Source of the DNA: JAIBJN01 sp963784175
GTDB lineage: Bacteria > Actinomycetota > Thermoleophilia > Gaiellales > Gaiellaceae
Length of the DNA: 64,000 nucleotides
Reading direction: 5' to 3'
Assembly: GCA_963784175.1 (NCBI GenBank)
Contig: CAWAQJ010000014.1
Coordinates: forward strand, 124,001 to 188,000
Shown here one piece after another: positions 10,722 to 19,673 of this stretch. The notes under the pieces were generated by a model that had not been told where the DNA came from, ran no database searches, and saw only the letters and a program-made list of their open reading frames with translations. A program made the translations under genes and the position numbers. Numbering within the stretch: position 1 is the first letter of the stretch; every line of letters starts with the position of its first letter.

Positions 10722-11400
10722 TCAACGCCGCACGACACGGGCGAATGCGACGACATGCACCTCTTTCGCGCCGGCCCTGCGGAGCTCGGTCGCGGCGGCG
10801 AGGACGGTCGAGCCGGTCGTGTACACGTCGTCGACCAGGCAGACGCATGCGGGGGCGTCCGCGGTCGCCCGGAATGCCTTGCTGACATTGGCCCTGCGCT
10901 CCGTCCTCGTGAGCCCACGCTGGCGGCCGACACGGCGTGTGCGCTCGAGCAGGCGCGCCGACGGGGAGATCCCACCGGTCTCCCAGGAGCGCGGCGAGCT
11001 CGCGCGCGGAGTTGACCCCGCGCCAGCCGACGCGGTCGGGCTCGCCGGGGACGTAGGCGAGAGCGGTCGCCCTCGGACGTGGAACGACGTCGGCGACCAG
11101 GTCGGCCGCCAGGCCGGCGAGGCGGCGGACGCCGCGCTCCTTCCAGGCGCCGACGAGCGCGATGACGGGTCCGTCGTAGGCGACCGCTGCGCGCGCCGAG
11201 GCGAACGAGATCCGGCGGCCGGCGCACTCCCCGCAGCGCTCCACCGGCCAGGCCGTCGGAAACCCGCAACGCGCGCACACCGTCCCGCGCAGCAGGACGA
11301 GCTGCGCCCGGCACTCGCCGCACAGGAGCTCGTCCGCCGTGCCGCACGCGACGCAGCGCGGCGGCAGGAGGAGGTCGAGGATCGCCGTGCCGACGCCCAT
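10722..11400 (-). pseudogene. comF: ComF family amidophosphoribosyltransferase-like protein, one-base frameshift
   Basis: ComF-type proteins are linked to DNA uptake and recombination and carry a phosphoribosyltransferase fold. The frame from ATG 11400 gives a zinc ribbon (PPRCVACG ... CGEC ... CARCGFP ... CGECAG) and the middle domain up to GDRWDLPV. The family pattern then continues only one frame over: ARLLERTRRVGRQRGLTRTE, and the PRPP-loop CLVDDVYTTGSTV, ending at a TGA at 10722-10724. Removing a single base around 10955-10966 (GTCGGCGCG read as GTGGCGCG) restores the whole protein. All expected motifs survive, so this is either a recent mutation or a sequencing error. It follows the sugar operon by 59 bases on the same strand. 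Confidence 0.85.
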
Positions 11401-11459
11401 CCCCGCTGGATAGCGCGCGCCGGCGCACGCGGGCGGCACGGAATCGTGGCGAGAGCGTG

Positions 11460-12434
11460 TCAGCCGCCGAGCGTGACCGGCTTTCCCTCCTCGGCCGAGC
11501 GGTAGAGCGCCTCGATCGTCCGCGCCTGGGCAACGGCGTCCTCGCGCCCGAGGAGCAGCTCGGCGCGCCCTGCAATCGCGTCGCTCAGGTTCTCGAGCTC
11601 GAGGCGGTAGGAGTCCTCGGGTGTGAGCACGATCTCCTCGCGGAACTCGCCGCGGCGGAGCTCGATCACGGGCACACGCGCGTGCCAGGGGTCGTCGAGG
11701 AAGAGCGAGCCTTCCTCGCCGACGACCTCGAGCTCGTCCCGGTCCGGCGAGACGAAGCTGCAGTCGAACTGCGCGACGACATCTCCGGGGAACCGCATCG
11801 TCCCGGCGAAGAGCACGTCGACTCCCGACTCGCCGACCACCTGCTGGCCGTAGACCGTCTCCGGCTCGCCGGCCACGAGGCGCGAGCCGCTGACGCAGTA
11901 GCACCCCACGTCCATGAGCGCGCCGCCGTCGAGATCGGCGGCCAGGCGCACGTTCGCGGCCTCCTCGAGCTTGAAGCAGAACGCCGAGCGCACGAGCCTG
12001 ACGTCGCCGATCGCTCCCTCGTCGAGAAGCTCGCGCACCCGGCGCGTCTGCGGGTTGTGCCGGTACATGAACGCCTCGGAGAGGAGCCGCCCCGCGGCGT
12101 CGGCCGCGTCGAACGCGCGCTCGACCTCGGACGCGCGGCGGTCGAACGGCTTCTCGCAGAGCACGTGCTTCCCGGCCTCGAGCGAGCGGATCGACCACTC
12201 GACGTGCAGCGAGTTCGGGAGCGAGATGTACACCGCCTCCACGTCGGGATCGGCGAGCATCGCCTCGTAGCTGCCATAGGCGCGCTCGATCTCCCACTCG
12301 CGCGCGTATTCCTCGGCGCGGGACTGGTCGCGGCTGCAGACGGCGAGGACGTCCACCAGGTCGGACTCGCGCGCGCCCGCCAGGACGAGGCGGTTGATGT
12401 GCGCCGTCGAGATGATCCCCCACTTCGTGCTCAT
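11460..12434 (-). CDS. Gfo/Idh/MocA family NAD(P)-dependent sugar dehydrogenase
   Basis: A 324-residue oxidoreductase with an N-terminal Rossmann fold (KWGIISTAHINR) and the family's EKP motif (HVLCEKPFDRR) followed by the C-terminal alpha/beta substrate domain. Members oxidise or epimerise sugars and cyclitols using NAD(P). ATG 12434 has GGAGG just upstream and overlaps the kinase stop as ATGA. It is the last gene of the sugar operon. The exact substrate cannot be read from the sequence; a pentose, its lactone or an inositol-like compound are all possible. Confidence 0.9.
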   Translation of the reverse strand: MSTKWGIISTAHINRLVLAGARESDLVDVLAVCSRDQSRAEEYAREWEIERAYGSYEAMLADPDVEAVYISLPNSLHVEWSIRSLEAGKHVLCEKPFDRRASEVERAFDAADAAGRLLSEAFMYRHNPQTRRVRELLDEGAIGDVRLVRSAFCFKLEEAANVRLAADLDGGALMDVGCYCVSGSRLVAGEPETVYGQQVVGESGVDVLFAGTMRFPGDVVAQFDCSFVSPDRDELEVVGEEGSLFLDDPWHARVPVIELRRGEFREEIVLTPEDSYRLELENLSDAIAGRAELLLGREDAVAQARTIEALYRSAEEGKPVTLGG

Positions 12435-13864
12435 CGTTCCTCCGTTGCTCGTAGGGCTGGATACAGGGTGCGGAACCGGGCGTACCCGTCCGCGTAGAAA
12501 CGCTCCCATTCGGGGTCGGGCTCGACCGTGTCCCGCACGCGCACGCAGGCGGCCACCGCCTCGGGGACGTCGGCGAAGACACCCCCGGCGACTCCGCCGA
12601 GGAGCGCTGCGCCGTAGGCGGCCCCTTCCTCCGCCACCGTGCGCTCCAGGGGGAGGCCGAGGACGGAGGCGACGATCCTGAGCCACAGCGCGCTCCGCGC
12701 GCCGCCGCCCGATGCGCGGCCCACCGTGACCGTGCAGCCGAGCGCGCGCAGCACTTCGAGGCAGTCGCGCAGGCCGTAGGCGACGCCCTCGAGCACGGCG
12801 CGGACGAGGGCGCCGCGGTCGTGCCTCAGTGAGAGGCCGACGAAGGCGCCGCGTGCGTCCGGATCGGCGTGCGGCGTCCGCTCGCCGGCCAGGTAGGGCA
12901 GAAAGACGAGGCCCTCCACGCCGGGCTCCCAGCGCTCCGCCTCCGCGAGCAGCACGTCGAACGACTCCCCCGGGGCGAGCGTGTCCCGGAGCCAGCCGAG
13001 GGAGCCGGCCGCCGAGAGCATGACCCCCATCGCATGCCACACACCGGGAACGGCGTGGCAGAAGACGTGCGCGCGCGCCTCCGGGTCGAGGGCGGGCTCC
13101 GGGAGCGCCGCGAAGACGACGCCGGACGTGCCGAGGACGACCGAGGCCGGCCCGGGCTCGTGGACGCCGACGCCGACGGCGCCCGCCGCCTGGTCGCCGG
13201 CGCCCGCCGCGACCGGCACGCCGTTGGGGGTCTGACCCGAGACCGTGGGCGATTCGAGCGCGGGGGGCAGCCACGCGGCCGGAAGGTCGAGCGCATCGAG
13301 CACGTCGCCGCTCCAGCGCCGCGCGGCGACGTCGAAGAGGAGCGTTCCGGACGCGTCGGCGACGTCGATCGCCCGCTCGCCGGTGAGCACGAGGCGGACG
13401 TAGTCCTTCGGGAGCAGGATGTGCGCGATCCGCTCGTACACCTCTGGCTCATGCCGGCGCAGCCAGAGGAGCTTCGGGGCCGTGAAGCCGGTCAGCGCTC
13501 GGTTGCGGGTCAGCTCGATCAGGCGCGCGAGCCCGATGCGCTCCTCGATCTCGGCGCACTCGGCCGCCGTCCGCTGGTCGTTCCAGAGGATCGCCGGTCG
13601 CAGCACCCGCTCGTCCACGTCGAGGGCGACCAGGCCGTGCATCTGTCCGGAGAGCCCAATGCCGGCAACCTCGGCCACATCCAGCTCGGCCAGCGCCTCC
13701 TTGGCCGCTCGCGCCCAGTCGGCCGGATCCTGCTCCGCCCAGCCCGGGCGGGGCGTCGAGAGCGGATAGCCGCGCTCGGAGCGTGCGAGCACCTCGCCGT
13801 CCGGAGCGACGGCGAGCGCCTTGACGCCGGACGTCCCGACGTCGAGCCCGACGAGCGCGGTCAC
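12431..13864 (-). CDS. xylB: xylulokinase-like FGGY carbohydrate kinase
   Basis: FGGY kinases phosphorylate ketoses or polyols with ATP. The 477-residue protein starts with the phosphate-1 motif LDVGTSGVK and has the adenosine region AGAGDQAAGAVGVG and a GLSGQMHGLV stretch typical of xylulokinases. It starts at GTG 13864, overlapping the upstream stop as GTGA. With the isomerase-like gene two positions earlier, it would allow aldose to ketose to ketose-5-phosphate conversion. The family covers several sugars, so xylulose is the best guess, not proven. Confidence 0.9.
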   Translation of the reverse strand: MTALVGLDVGTSGVKALAVAPDGEVLARSERGYPLSTPRPGWAEQDPADWARAAKEALAELDVAEVAGIGLSGQMHGLVALDVDERVLRPAILWNDQRTAAECAEIEERIGLARLIELTRNRALTGFTAPKLLWLRRHEPEVYERIAHILLPKDYVRLVLTGERAIDVADASGTLLFDVAARRWSGDVLDALDLPAAWLPPALESPTVSGQTPNGVPVAAGAGDQAAGAVGVGVHEPGPASVVLGTSGVVFAALPEPALDPEARAHVFCHAVPGVWHAMGVMLSAAGSLGWLRDTLAPGESFDVLLAEAERWEPGVEGLVFLPYLAGERTPHADPDARGAFVGLSLRHDRGALVRAVLEGVAYGLRDCLEVLRALGCTVTVGRASGGGARSALWLRIVASVLGLPLERTVAEEGAAYGAALLGGVAGGVFADVPEAVAACVRVRDTVEPDPEWERFYADGYARFRTLYPALRATEER

Positions 13865-14253
13865 TCGACCGCGAGCCCGGCGGCGGCGAGCCCCGCGAGC
13901 GCGAGGGCCTCGTCCTGCTCGCCGGGAAGGCCGCTGACCCCGACCGCGCCCACGCGCGCGCCGCCCTCGAAGGCGGCGACGCCTCCGCGGAAGAACGTGA
14001 AGAAGGGATCGAAGCTGGCGCGCTCGACCGGGTCGTCGCGCACCTTGTCGGCGAGCTCGCCCGTCGAGCGGACGTCGCTGCGAGCGGCCGTGTAGGCCTT
14101 GCGCCGCGCGTTCAGGCGCGTGTCCGGCGCCGCTCCGTCCATGGTGGCGGCGGCGACGAGCTCCCCGTGGGAGTCGCCGACGAAGACGGACACCGGGCCG
14201 GGCGCGCCCGAGATCACGGCCTGGACGATCGCCTGGGCCTGCTCGAGCCTCAT
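13861..14253 (-). CDS. GlcG/HbpS-like (DUF336) protein
   Basis: A 130-residue single-domain protein of the GlcG/HbpS family. The pattern VSVFVGDSHGELVAAATMDGA, a run with LNARRKAYTAA, and a Gly-rich end (GGARVGAVGVSGLPGEQDEAL) are characteristic. Family members bind heme or small ligands, or sit in glycolate and sugar-acid operons with poorly known function. ATG 14253 overlaps the preceding stop (ATGA), and its own stop overlaps the kinase start. Its presence in the middle of a sugar operon suggests a pathway role, perhaps as a sensor or small enzyme; this is inference. Confidence 0.85.
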   Translation of the reverse strand: MRLEQAQAIVQAVISGAPGPVSVFVGDSHGELVAAATMDGAAPDTRLNARRKAYTAARSDVRSTGELADKVRDDPVERASFDPFFTFFRGGVAAFEGGARVGAVGVSGLPGEQDEALALAGLAAAGLAVE

Positions 14254-15251
14254 CGGGCGCCCAGGGCCCCGTAGACGAGCTCGTACGCGCGCACGGCGTC
14301 CTTCGCCTGCTGCGCTTCGCGAAGCGCGGCGTCGTCGATCCGGCCCGCCACCTCGTCGATGAAGTTCCACTGGATGACGCTGCGGCGGACGGCGGCGACC
14401 GCGTCCTCGGTGTAGGGGTAGAGGTCGAATCCGAGCCGCTCCCCGTTGTCGCCGTAGCCGGCGCGGCGCAGCTCGACCGCGAGCTCGAGGGTCTCCATGA
14501 ACGCGGTCGCCCCGACCATGTTGTCGTCGTCGAAGTCCCCCCAGCCCGAGTTCGCGTGCTGGTGCCCGAGGAGGCCTTCCGAGGCGAGCAGCGCCGCGTA
14601 TTCGGCGAGGTTCTCGCCGTTCATGATCAGGTGCTGCCAGTCCATGTTCACCTTGACGTTCTCCAGGCCGCGCACGCGCAGCTTGTGGATCACGTGCAGG
14701 GTCATCCCCACGTTGCGCATGAGGATCTTCATCGCGGGCTCGGAGTTCTTGTGCTCGAGGAAGAGGTTGACCCCGTGCTCGGCGCAGCGCTCCGCGGCCT
14801 CGCCGATGCCGTCCACGAGCCAGCCCCAGCTCTCCGCGTACGGCGTCTGGAACGGGTAGTTGTAGCCCTCGATCCCCGGCCAGATGATGAAGTGCGCGCC
14901 GAGCGACCCTGCCATGTCGGCGGCGGCCAGCGTGCGGCGGCGGGCTTCTGCACGGATCTCCGGATCCGGGTTGACGAGGCCGCCTCGGCCGAAGAGCGGA
15001 TCGAGGTGGAGCCCGGTGGCGATGCAGTAGATGCCGTGGCCGCCGAGCGCCTCGCGCACCTCGTCGAGGTTCTCCTCGGAGAGCTCCTGCGGGTAATGGA
15101 ACTCGTAGTCGTCGATCAGGTCGCCGAGCCCGTCGACCGCCCGCCGCACGCGCTCGACCGTGGGCTCGCCGGCGTGCTCCGGCTGGTAGCCGCCCGGCAC
15201 GAACCGCGTGACCATGGGCCCCAGCGCCCAGATGCCCAGGCTCGTCTTCAT
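14250..15251 (-). CDS. xylose-isomerase-like TIM-barrel sugar isomerase/epimerase
   Basis: A 333-residue AP-endonuclease-2/xylose-isomerase-like TIM barrel. Likely metal ligands are the Glu in FLEHKNSEP, the Asp and His in NMDWQHL, and the His in GHQHANSGWGD, the usual Glu/Asp/His set of these isomerases. It is shorter than classical XylA (about 390-440 residues), so it may act on a different sugar. ATG 15251 has GGAG upstream and overlaps the preceding stop as ATGA. Its place between a dehydrogenase and a kinase supports aldose-ketose isomerisation in catabolism. Confidence 0.88.
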   Translation of the reverse strand: MKTSLGIWALGPMVTRFVPGGYQPEHAGEPTVERVRRAVDGLGDLIDDYEFHYPQELSEENLDEVREALGGHGIYCIATGLHLDPLFGRGGLVNPDPEIRAEARRRTLAAADMAGSLGAHFIIWPGIEGYNYPFQTPYAESWGWLVDGIGEAAERCAEHGVNLFLEHKNSEPAMKILMRNVGMTLHVIHKLRVRGLENVKVNMDWQHLIMNGENLAEYAALLASEGLLGHQHANSGWGDFDDDNMVGATAFMETLELAVELRRAGYGDNGERLGFDLYPYTEDAVAAVRRSVIQWNFIDEVAGRIDDAALREAQQAKDAVRAYELVYGALGAR

Positions 15252-16346
15252 CCTTCCGCTCCCCGGTAGGTGATCTCCTCGCGACGGCCGCTCTCCGCGG
15301 AGCGCACGATCGCGTCGCAGACCTCGGCGCAGCGGTAGCCGTCCTCGAAGGTCGCCCCGTGCGGCGCCACGGCGCCCTCGCCCGCGATCGCCGTCAGCAG
15401 GTGGTGGATCTCGTGCGTGAACGTGTCTCCCCAGCCGACGATGTGCCCGGGCGGCCACCAGAAGGACATGAACGGGTGCTCGGGCTCGGTGACGAGGACG
15501 CGGCGGAACGCACGCTCGTCGGCGACCTCGAGCTCGTTGAGCCGCTCGACGTCGAAGGTCAGCGAGCCGCGCGAGCCGTTCACCTCGAAGGCGTTGTGGT
15601 TGATCCGCCCTCGCGCGAGCCTGGAGGCCTCCAGCGTCCCGACGACGCCGTTGTCGAACTCGACGGTCGCGGCGAACGTGTCGTCGACCTCGTGGCCCTC
15701 GATGAACGTCTTGACGACGGCGGTCACGGCCACCGGCTCGCCGACGAGGTAGCGGCCGATGTCGACGATGTGGGCGCCGAGGTCGCCGAGCGCGCCCGAG
15801 CCCGCGGCCTCGCGGTCGAAGCGCCAGCTCGGCGGCGCGTCGACTCCCCAGGACTGGAGGTAGCGCGCGCGGAAGTGGAAGAGGTCGCCGAGGTCGCCCG
15901 CCTCGAGCATCTCGCGGGCAAGGCGGACGGCGGGGACGAAGCGGTAGTTGAAGCCGCACATGTGCACGACGCCGGCCCGCTCGGCCTCGCGCCAGATCTC
16001 GAGCGACTCGTCGGCCGTGCGGCCGAGCGGCTTCTCGCAGAGGACGTGCTTGCCGTTGCGCGCGGCGGCGATCGTCGGCTCCGCGTGGAGCGCGTTCGGC
16101 CCGCCGTTGTCGAAGAGCCCGATGCGCTCGTCCGCCACCTGCTCGCGCCAGTCGGTGACCGCCTCGGCCCATCCGAGCTCCCGGCGCGCGGCCTCGACCT
16201 TGTCGGCGGTGCGTCCCGGAAAGGGAGACGAGCTCGGGTGCGAGCGGCGCGTGCAGCGCGCGGGCCTCGCGGAAGGCGCGCGTGTGCGCCTTGCCCATGA
16301 AGGCATAGCCGAGCATGCCGACGCCGATGCCCTCGCCGGTCGTCAC
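15248..16346 (-). pseudogene. second Gfo/Idh/MocA dehydrogenase, one-base frameshift near the N-terminus
   Basis: The N-terminal Rossmann motif (GVGMLGYAFMGKAHTRAFRE) is encoded from GTG 16346, which overlaps the permease stop as GTGA. After APELVSLSG the homologous sequence continues one frame over as GRTADKVEAARRELGW, then HVLCEKPLGR and a complete substrate domain to the stop at 15248. The junction is a GGG run at 16215-16217, where removing one G joins the frames into about 365 residues. All else is intact. Either the enzyme is freshly inactivated or a base was miscalled. A start in the second frame alone would lack the nucleotide-binding loop and should not be annotated as a complete enzyme. 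Confidence 0.85.
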
Positions 16347-17596
16347 ACGCCGCCGCGTGCGGCCCGGCGGCGCTTGGAAAACGCGTCGATGAGCACCGCG
16401 CCGAGGAGGACGAGGCCGGTGATCACGAACTTCGTCCCGGACGCGAGCCCGAGCAGGTCCATGCCGTTCTGGATCGAGGCGATCACGAGCGCCCCGAGGA
16501 GCGCCGAGACCACGCGGCCGACGCCGCCGAAGAGGCTCGTGCCGCCGATGACCGCGGCGGCGATGACGAGCAGGAGCAGGTTCCCACCGCCCGTGCCGGT
16601 AGAGACCGAGCGGAGCCGCGAGGCCAGCATGATCCCGCCGACGCCCGCCATGAAGCCGCTGATCATGAACACGGCGATGCGTACCCGATCGACGTTGATG
16701 CCCGCGCGGCGGGCCGCCTCCGCGCTGCCGCCGACCGCGTAGACGTGGCGCCCGAAGCGAGTCCTCCCGGCGATGAACGACCAGAAGACCAGGAAGACGC
16801 CGAGGATGACAGTCACGTAGGGCAACCCGCGGTCCTTGTTCGCGTACCAGACGGCGGCGCCCAGGATCACGGCCAGGCCGAGGACCTGCAGCGCGATCAC
16901 AACCGTCGGCTTGGCGGCGAGCCCACCCGCGCGCCTGACCATTGCGTTTCGGAACTGGGACAGCGCGAAGGCGACCACGACCGCGGCTGCGAGAATCCAG
17001 CCCCAGACGTCGGAGAGGAAGCCGTTCGCGATGTCGACGACCCTCTCGTCCTGGACCCTGATCGTGCCGGCCGTCGAGTACTGGGTCGTGAGGATGAGGA
17101 CGACGCCGGACCAGATGAGTAAGCCGGCGAGCGTGACGACGAACGACGGCACGCCGGCCTTCGTAATCACGAGCGCCTGGGCGAAGCCGATGGCCGTCGT
17201 GCAGAGGAGCGCGAAGAGGATCGCCGCCCACCAGGGCCACCCGGGGTTGTCCGGGCGCAGGAGGAGCGTCATCACGACCCCGCCCACGGCGCTTACGAAC
17301 GCAACCGACAGATCGATTTCCCCGATCAGGAGGACGAAGACGATGCCGATCGCGACGGTCGCCACGGCCGCCATCTGCAGAAGCAGGTTCGTGAAGTTCC
17401 GCTCGGTGAGGAAGTTCTCCTCGAGGATCCCGAAGACCACGAAGATGGCGAACAAGCCGAGGATGATCGGCAGCGAGCCGAGCTCGCCGCCGCGGACGCC
17501 CTGCCACCACGCTCGGATGTAGCCCGAGAAGGTCTGCGTCTGCTCGGGTGTCGGTTCAGGGACGAGGGCTGCGGTCGGGTCGGCGCTCGTCGTCAC
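16343..17596 (-). CDS. sugar ABC transporter permease (XylH/RbsC family)
   Basis: Inner-membrane channel subunit of a carbohydrate-uptake ABC transporter of the BPD_transp_2 type. The 417-residue protein has about ten hydrophobic helices. The motifs GEIDLSVAFVSAVGG near the middle and GGTSLFGGVGRV near the C-terminus are typical for this family. GTG 17596 overlaps the ATPase stop (GTGA). It works with the lipoprotein and ATPase just upstream. Confidence 0.93.
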   Translation of the reverse strand: MTTSADPTAALVPEPTPEQTQTFSGYIRAWWQGVRGGELGSLPIILGLFAIFVVFGILEENFLTERNFTNLLLQMAAVATVAIGIVFVLLIGEIDLSVAFVSAVGGVVMTLLLRPDNPGWPWWAAILFALLCTTAIGFAQALVITKAGVPSFVVTLAGLLIWSGVVLILTTQYSTAGTIRVQDERVVDIANGFLSDVWGWILAAAVVVAFALSQFRNAMVRRAGGLAAKPTVVIALQVLGLAVILGAAVWYANKDRGLPYVTVILGVFLVFWSFIAGRTRFGRHVYAVGGSAEAARRAGINVDRVRIAVFMISGFMAGVGGIMLASRLRSVSTGTGGGNLLLLVIAAAVIGGTSLFGGVGRVVSALLGALVIASIQNGMDLLGLASGTKFVITGLVLLGAVLIDAFSKRRRAARGGV

Positions 17597-18378
17597 GGCT
17601 CGACCGCCTCGGCCGCCTCCATTCCCGGGACGGTGCTGAGCTTCCCAGCAGTGATCGCGTGCACGACCTCCTGCTGGTTCGTCTTCGACGTCTCGAACTG
17701 CGCGACCCGCTGGCCGAGGCGCAGGACCGTGATCCGGTCGGCGCACTCGAAGACGTCGTGGAGGTTGTGCGAGACAATGACGACGCCCAGGTCACGCTCG
17801 GCGAGGCGGCGCACCAGGTTCAGCACTTGCCGCGTCTGGGCGACCCCGAGGGCCGCGGTCGGCTCGTCGAGGATGACAAGCTTCGACTCCCACATAACCG
17901 CCTTGGCGACGGCGACCGACTGGCGCTGGCCGCCGGACAGCCCGGCGACCCTCTGGCGCACGGAGCGGAGCGTAGTGACCGAGAGGCTGTCGAGCGTCTC
18001 ACGCGCCGAGCGCTCCATGCTCGACTCGTCGAGCACGACGCTCGTGCGGATCCGCTCCCGGCCGAGGAACATGTTGGCGACGACGTCGAGGTTGTCCGCG
18101 AGCGCCAGGTCCTGGTAGACGACCTCGATGCCGAGCCGCGCCGCGTCGCGAGGCCCGTGAACGTGGACATGCTCGCCGCCCACACGGACCTCGCCCTCGT
18201 CGAAGGGGTAGATGCCGACGATTCCCTTGATGAGCGTCGACTTGCCCGCGCCGTTGTCGCCGACGAGGGCCATCACCTCGCCCTTGCGCACCTCGAAGTC
18301 AACGCCGGAGAGGGCCTGCACGGCGCCGAAGGCCTTCGAGACGCCTCGGCACTCGAGGAGCGGCGCGCTTGTGGCCAT
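17593..18378 (-). CDS. sugar ABC transporter ATPase, single-domain form
   Basis: Energises the sugar permease. It has one nucleotide-binding domain of 261 residues: Walker A GDNGAGKST, signature LSGGQRQSVAVAKA, Walker B LVILDEPTAALG. Pentose and hexose systems of this class (RbsA, XylG) usually carry two fused ATPase domains of about 500 residues; the short form resembles FrcA-type fructose transporters and must dimerise. ATG 18378 follows the lipoprotein gene by 71 bases that contain a strong hairpin. Confidence 0.93.
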   Translation of the reverse strand: MATSAPLLECRGVSKAFGAVQALSGVDFEVRKGEVMALVGDNGAGKSTLIKGIVGIYPFDEGEVRVGGEHVHVHGPRDAARLGIEVVYQDLALADNLDVVANMFLGRERIRTSVVLDESSMERSARETLDSLSVTTLRSVRQRVAGLSGGQRQSVAVAKAVMWESKLVILDEPTAALGVAQTRQVLNLVRRLAERDLGVVIVSHNLHDVFECADRITVLRLGQRVAQFETSKTNQQEVVHAITAGKLSTVPGMEAAEAVEP

Positions 18379-18404
18379 AGGTCAGTGTCCCACAGGGGAA
18401 GGGA

Positions 18405-18436
18405 CGAGAGGGGGCGCCTGACGGCGCCCCCTCTCG
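18405..18436 (-). terminator. intercistronic hairpin between binding-protein and ATPase genes
   Basis: A perfect 14-bp inverted repeat with loop TGAC (arms 18405-18418 and 18423-18436) follows the lipoprotein stop by 13 bases. No T-tract follows, and the operon continues. Such hairpins usually cause partial termination or protect the upstream message, giving an excess of binding protein over membrane subunits. Confidence 0.75.
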
Positions 18437-18449
18437 AGCCGCGTGAGGG

Positions 18450-19673
18450 TTAGCCGTTCTCCTGACACCAGTCCGTCTGGGCGGCGTCTCCGGTGCAGAT
18501 CTCCTCGATCGTCCGGAACCCGTCGGCGATGACGGTGTCCATGATGTTGTCGACCGTCACCGGGGTCGGCGTCAGCGCCAGGTACGGGACGACGCCGTCG
18601 CCCTCGGGCGACTCGGCCGGCTGGCCGTCTTCGGCGTTGATCCCGATGGCCTGGAACTCGAACTCCGACTCGACCGTAGTCGGATCCTCGCCGGCGCAGA
18701 GCGCCAGCGCCGCCTTGGCCGCGACGTCGGCCTCGGCCTGGATCGGCTTGTAGACGCTCACCAGCTGCCGGCCCAGAACGAGGTTCTGCATGCCGGCCTC
18801 GGTCGCGTCCTGGCCACTCACGGGAGCGCCCTCGATCCCGGCCGCCTCGAGCGCGTTGGCGGCCGAGTTTCCGAGACCGTCGTTCGCCGCGAAGACCGCG
18901 TCGACGTCGTTGTTCGCGTCGGTGAGGATCTGCTCCATGATCGTCTGCGCCTCGGCGTTGTCCCAGCCGGGGACGTGCTGGTCGGCGACGATCTCCCACT
19001 CGCCGGCCTCCGCCTTCGCCTCGGCTCCCTCTGCGTAGCCCGTGCGGAAGAGGAAGGAGTTGTTGTCCTCCTCGCCGCCGTTGAGCAGGACGACACGCTT
19101 CGGGTCCGCGTCGAGCGCGTCGATTGCGGGATCCATGACCTCGGCCATCGCTGCGCCGACCGCGACGTTGTCAAAGCTCACGTAGACGTCGCCGCCGGAG
19201 CCGCCGGTGTTGAAGCGGTCGTACTCGACCACCGCGACGCCGGCGTCCTTCGCCTGGTCGATGATCGCGGCGCCGGAGCCCGTGTCGAGGCTGGTGAGAA
19301 GGATGACGCCCGCGCCGTCGGCGATCGCCTGCTCGGCCTGCGACTGCTGCTGGGCGGCGTCGCCCTCGGCATTCACGATGTTGGACTCGACGCCCGCAGC
19401 CTCGAAAGCCTCTTCGAAGTAGCGCCGGTCGTCGGTCTCCCAGCGCGGCGAGCTGGCGCTGTCGGGGAGGAGCACCCAGATGCTCTTGTCGCAGGTGCCA
19501 TCGCCGCCACCGTCGCCGGCGGCCGCTCCCGTGTCGGAGGCCGCGTCGTCGTCGTCGTCGTCTCCGCCGCAGCCGGACGCGACCAGTGCGAGCGCCGTCA
19601 CCAGCGCGAGCAGGAGCACGAGCACCAGTCGACGCTTCGGAGATTCGGTGGCCTTGTACGAAAATCTTCTCAC
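18450..19673 (-). CDS. sugar ABC transporter substrate-binding lipoprotein (XylF-like)
   Basis: Captures the sugar outside the membrane and delivers it to the permease. The 407-residue precursor has a basic start, a hydrophobic segment and a lipobox ending in VASGC, followed by GGDDDDDD, a flexible acidic linker. The body is a Peripla_BP_4 domain (SIWVLLPDSASSPRWETDDR, DQHVPGWDN, FAANDGLGNSAANAL), close to D-xylose-binding proteins. GTG 19673 has an excellent GAGGAGGAAAG ribosome site. It is the first gene of the operon and faces the ROK regulator across 232 bases. Confidence 0.92.
   Translation of the reverse strand: MRRFSYKATESPKRRLVLVLLLALVTALALVASGCGGDDDDDDAASDTGAAAGDGGGDGTCDKSIWVLLPDSASSPRWETDDRRYFEEAFEAAGVESNIVNAEGDAAQQQSQAEQAIADGAGVILLTSLDTGSGAAIIDQAKDAGVAVVEYDRFNTGGSGGDVYVSFDNVAVGAAMAEVMDPAIDALDADPKRVVLLNGGEEDNNSFLFRTGYAEGAEAKAEAGEWEIVADQHVPGWDNAEAQTIMEQILTDANNDVDAVFAANDGLGNSAANALEAAGIEGAPVSGQDATEAGMQNLVLGRQLVSVYKPIQAEADVAAKAALALCAGEDPTTVESEFEFQAIGINAEDGQPAESPEGDGVVPYLALTPTPVTVDNIMDTVIADGFRTIEEICTGDAAQTDWCQENG

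Noticed and set aside
14250..17510. A 1086-codon minus-strand frame through isomerase, dehydrogenase and permease
   Set aside because: Only its two ends are real (isomerase C-terminal part and the first codons of the dehydrogenase); the rest is an out-of-frame reading of neighbouring genes.
19551..19563. Trinucleotide repeat (cgt)n in the sugar-binding lipoprotein gene as a phase-variable tract
   Set aside because: Changes would be in multiples of three and only lengthen the Asp linker; the second lipoprotein has a similar but interrupted tract, so it is better seen as a protein feature.
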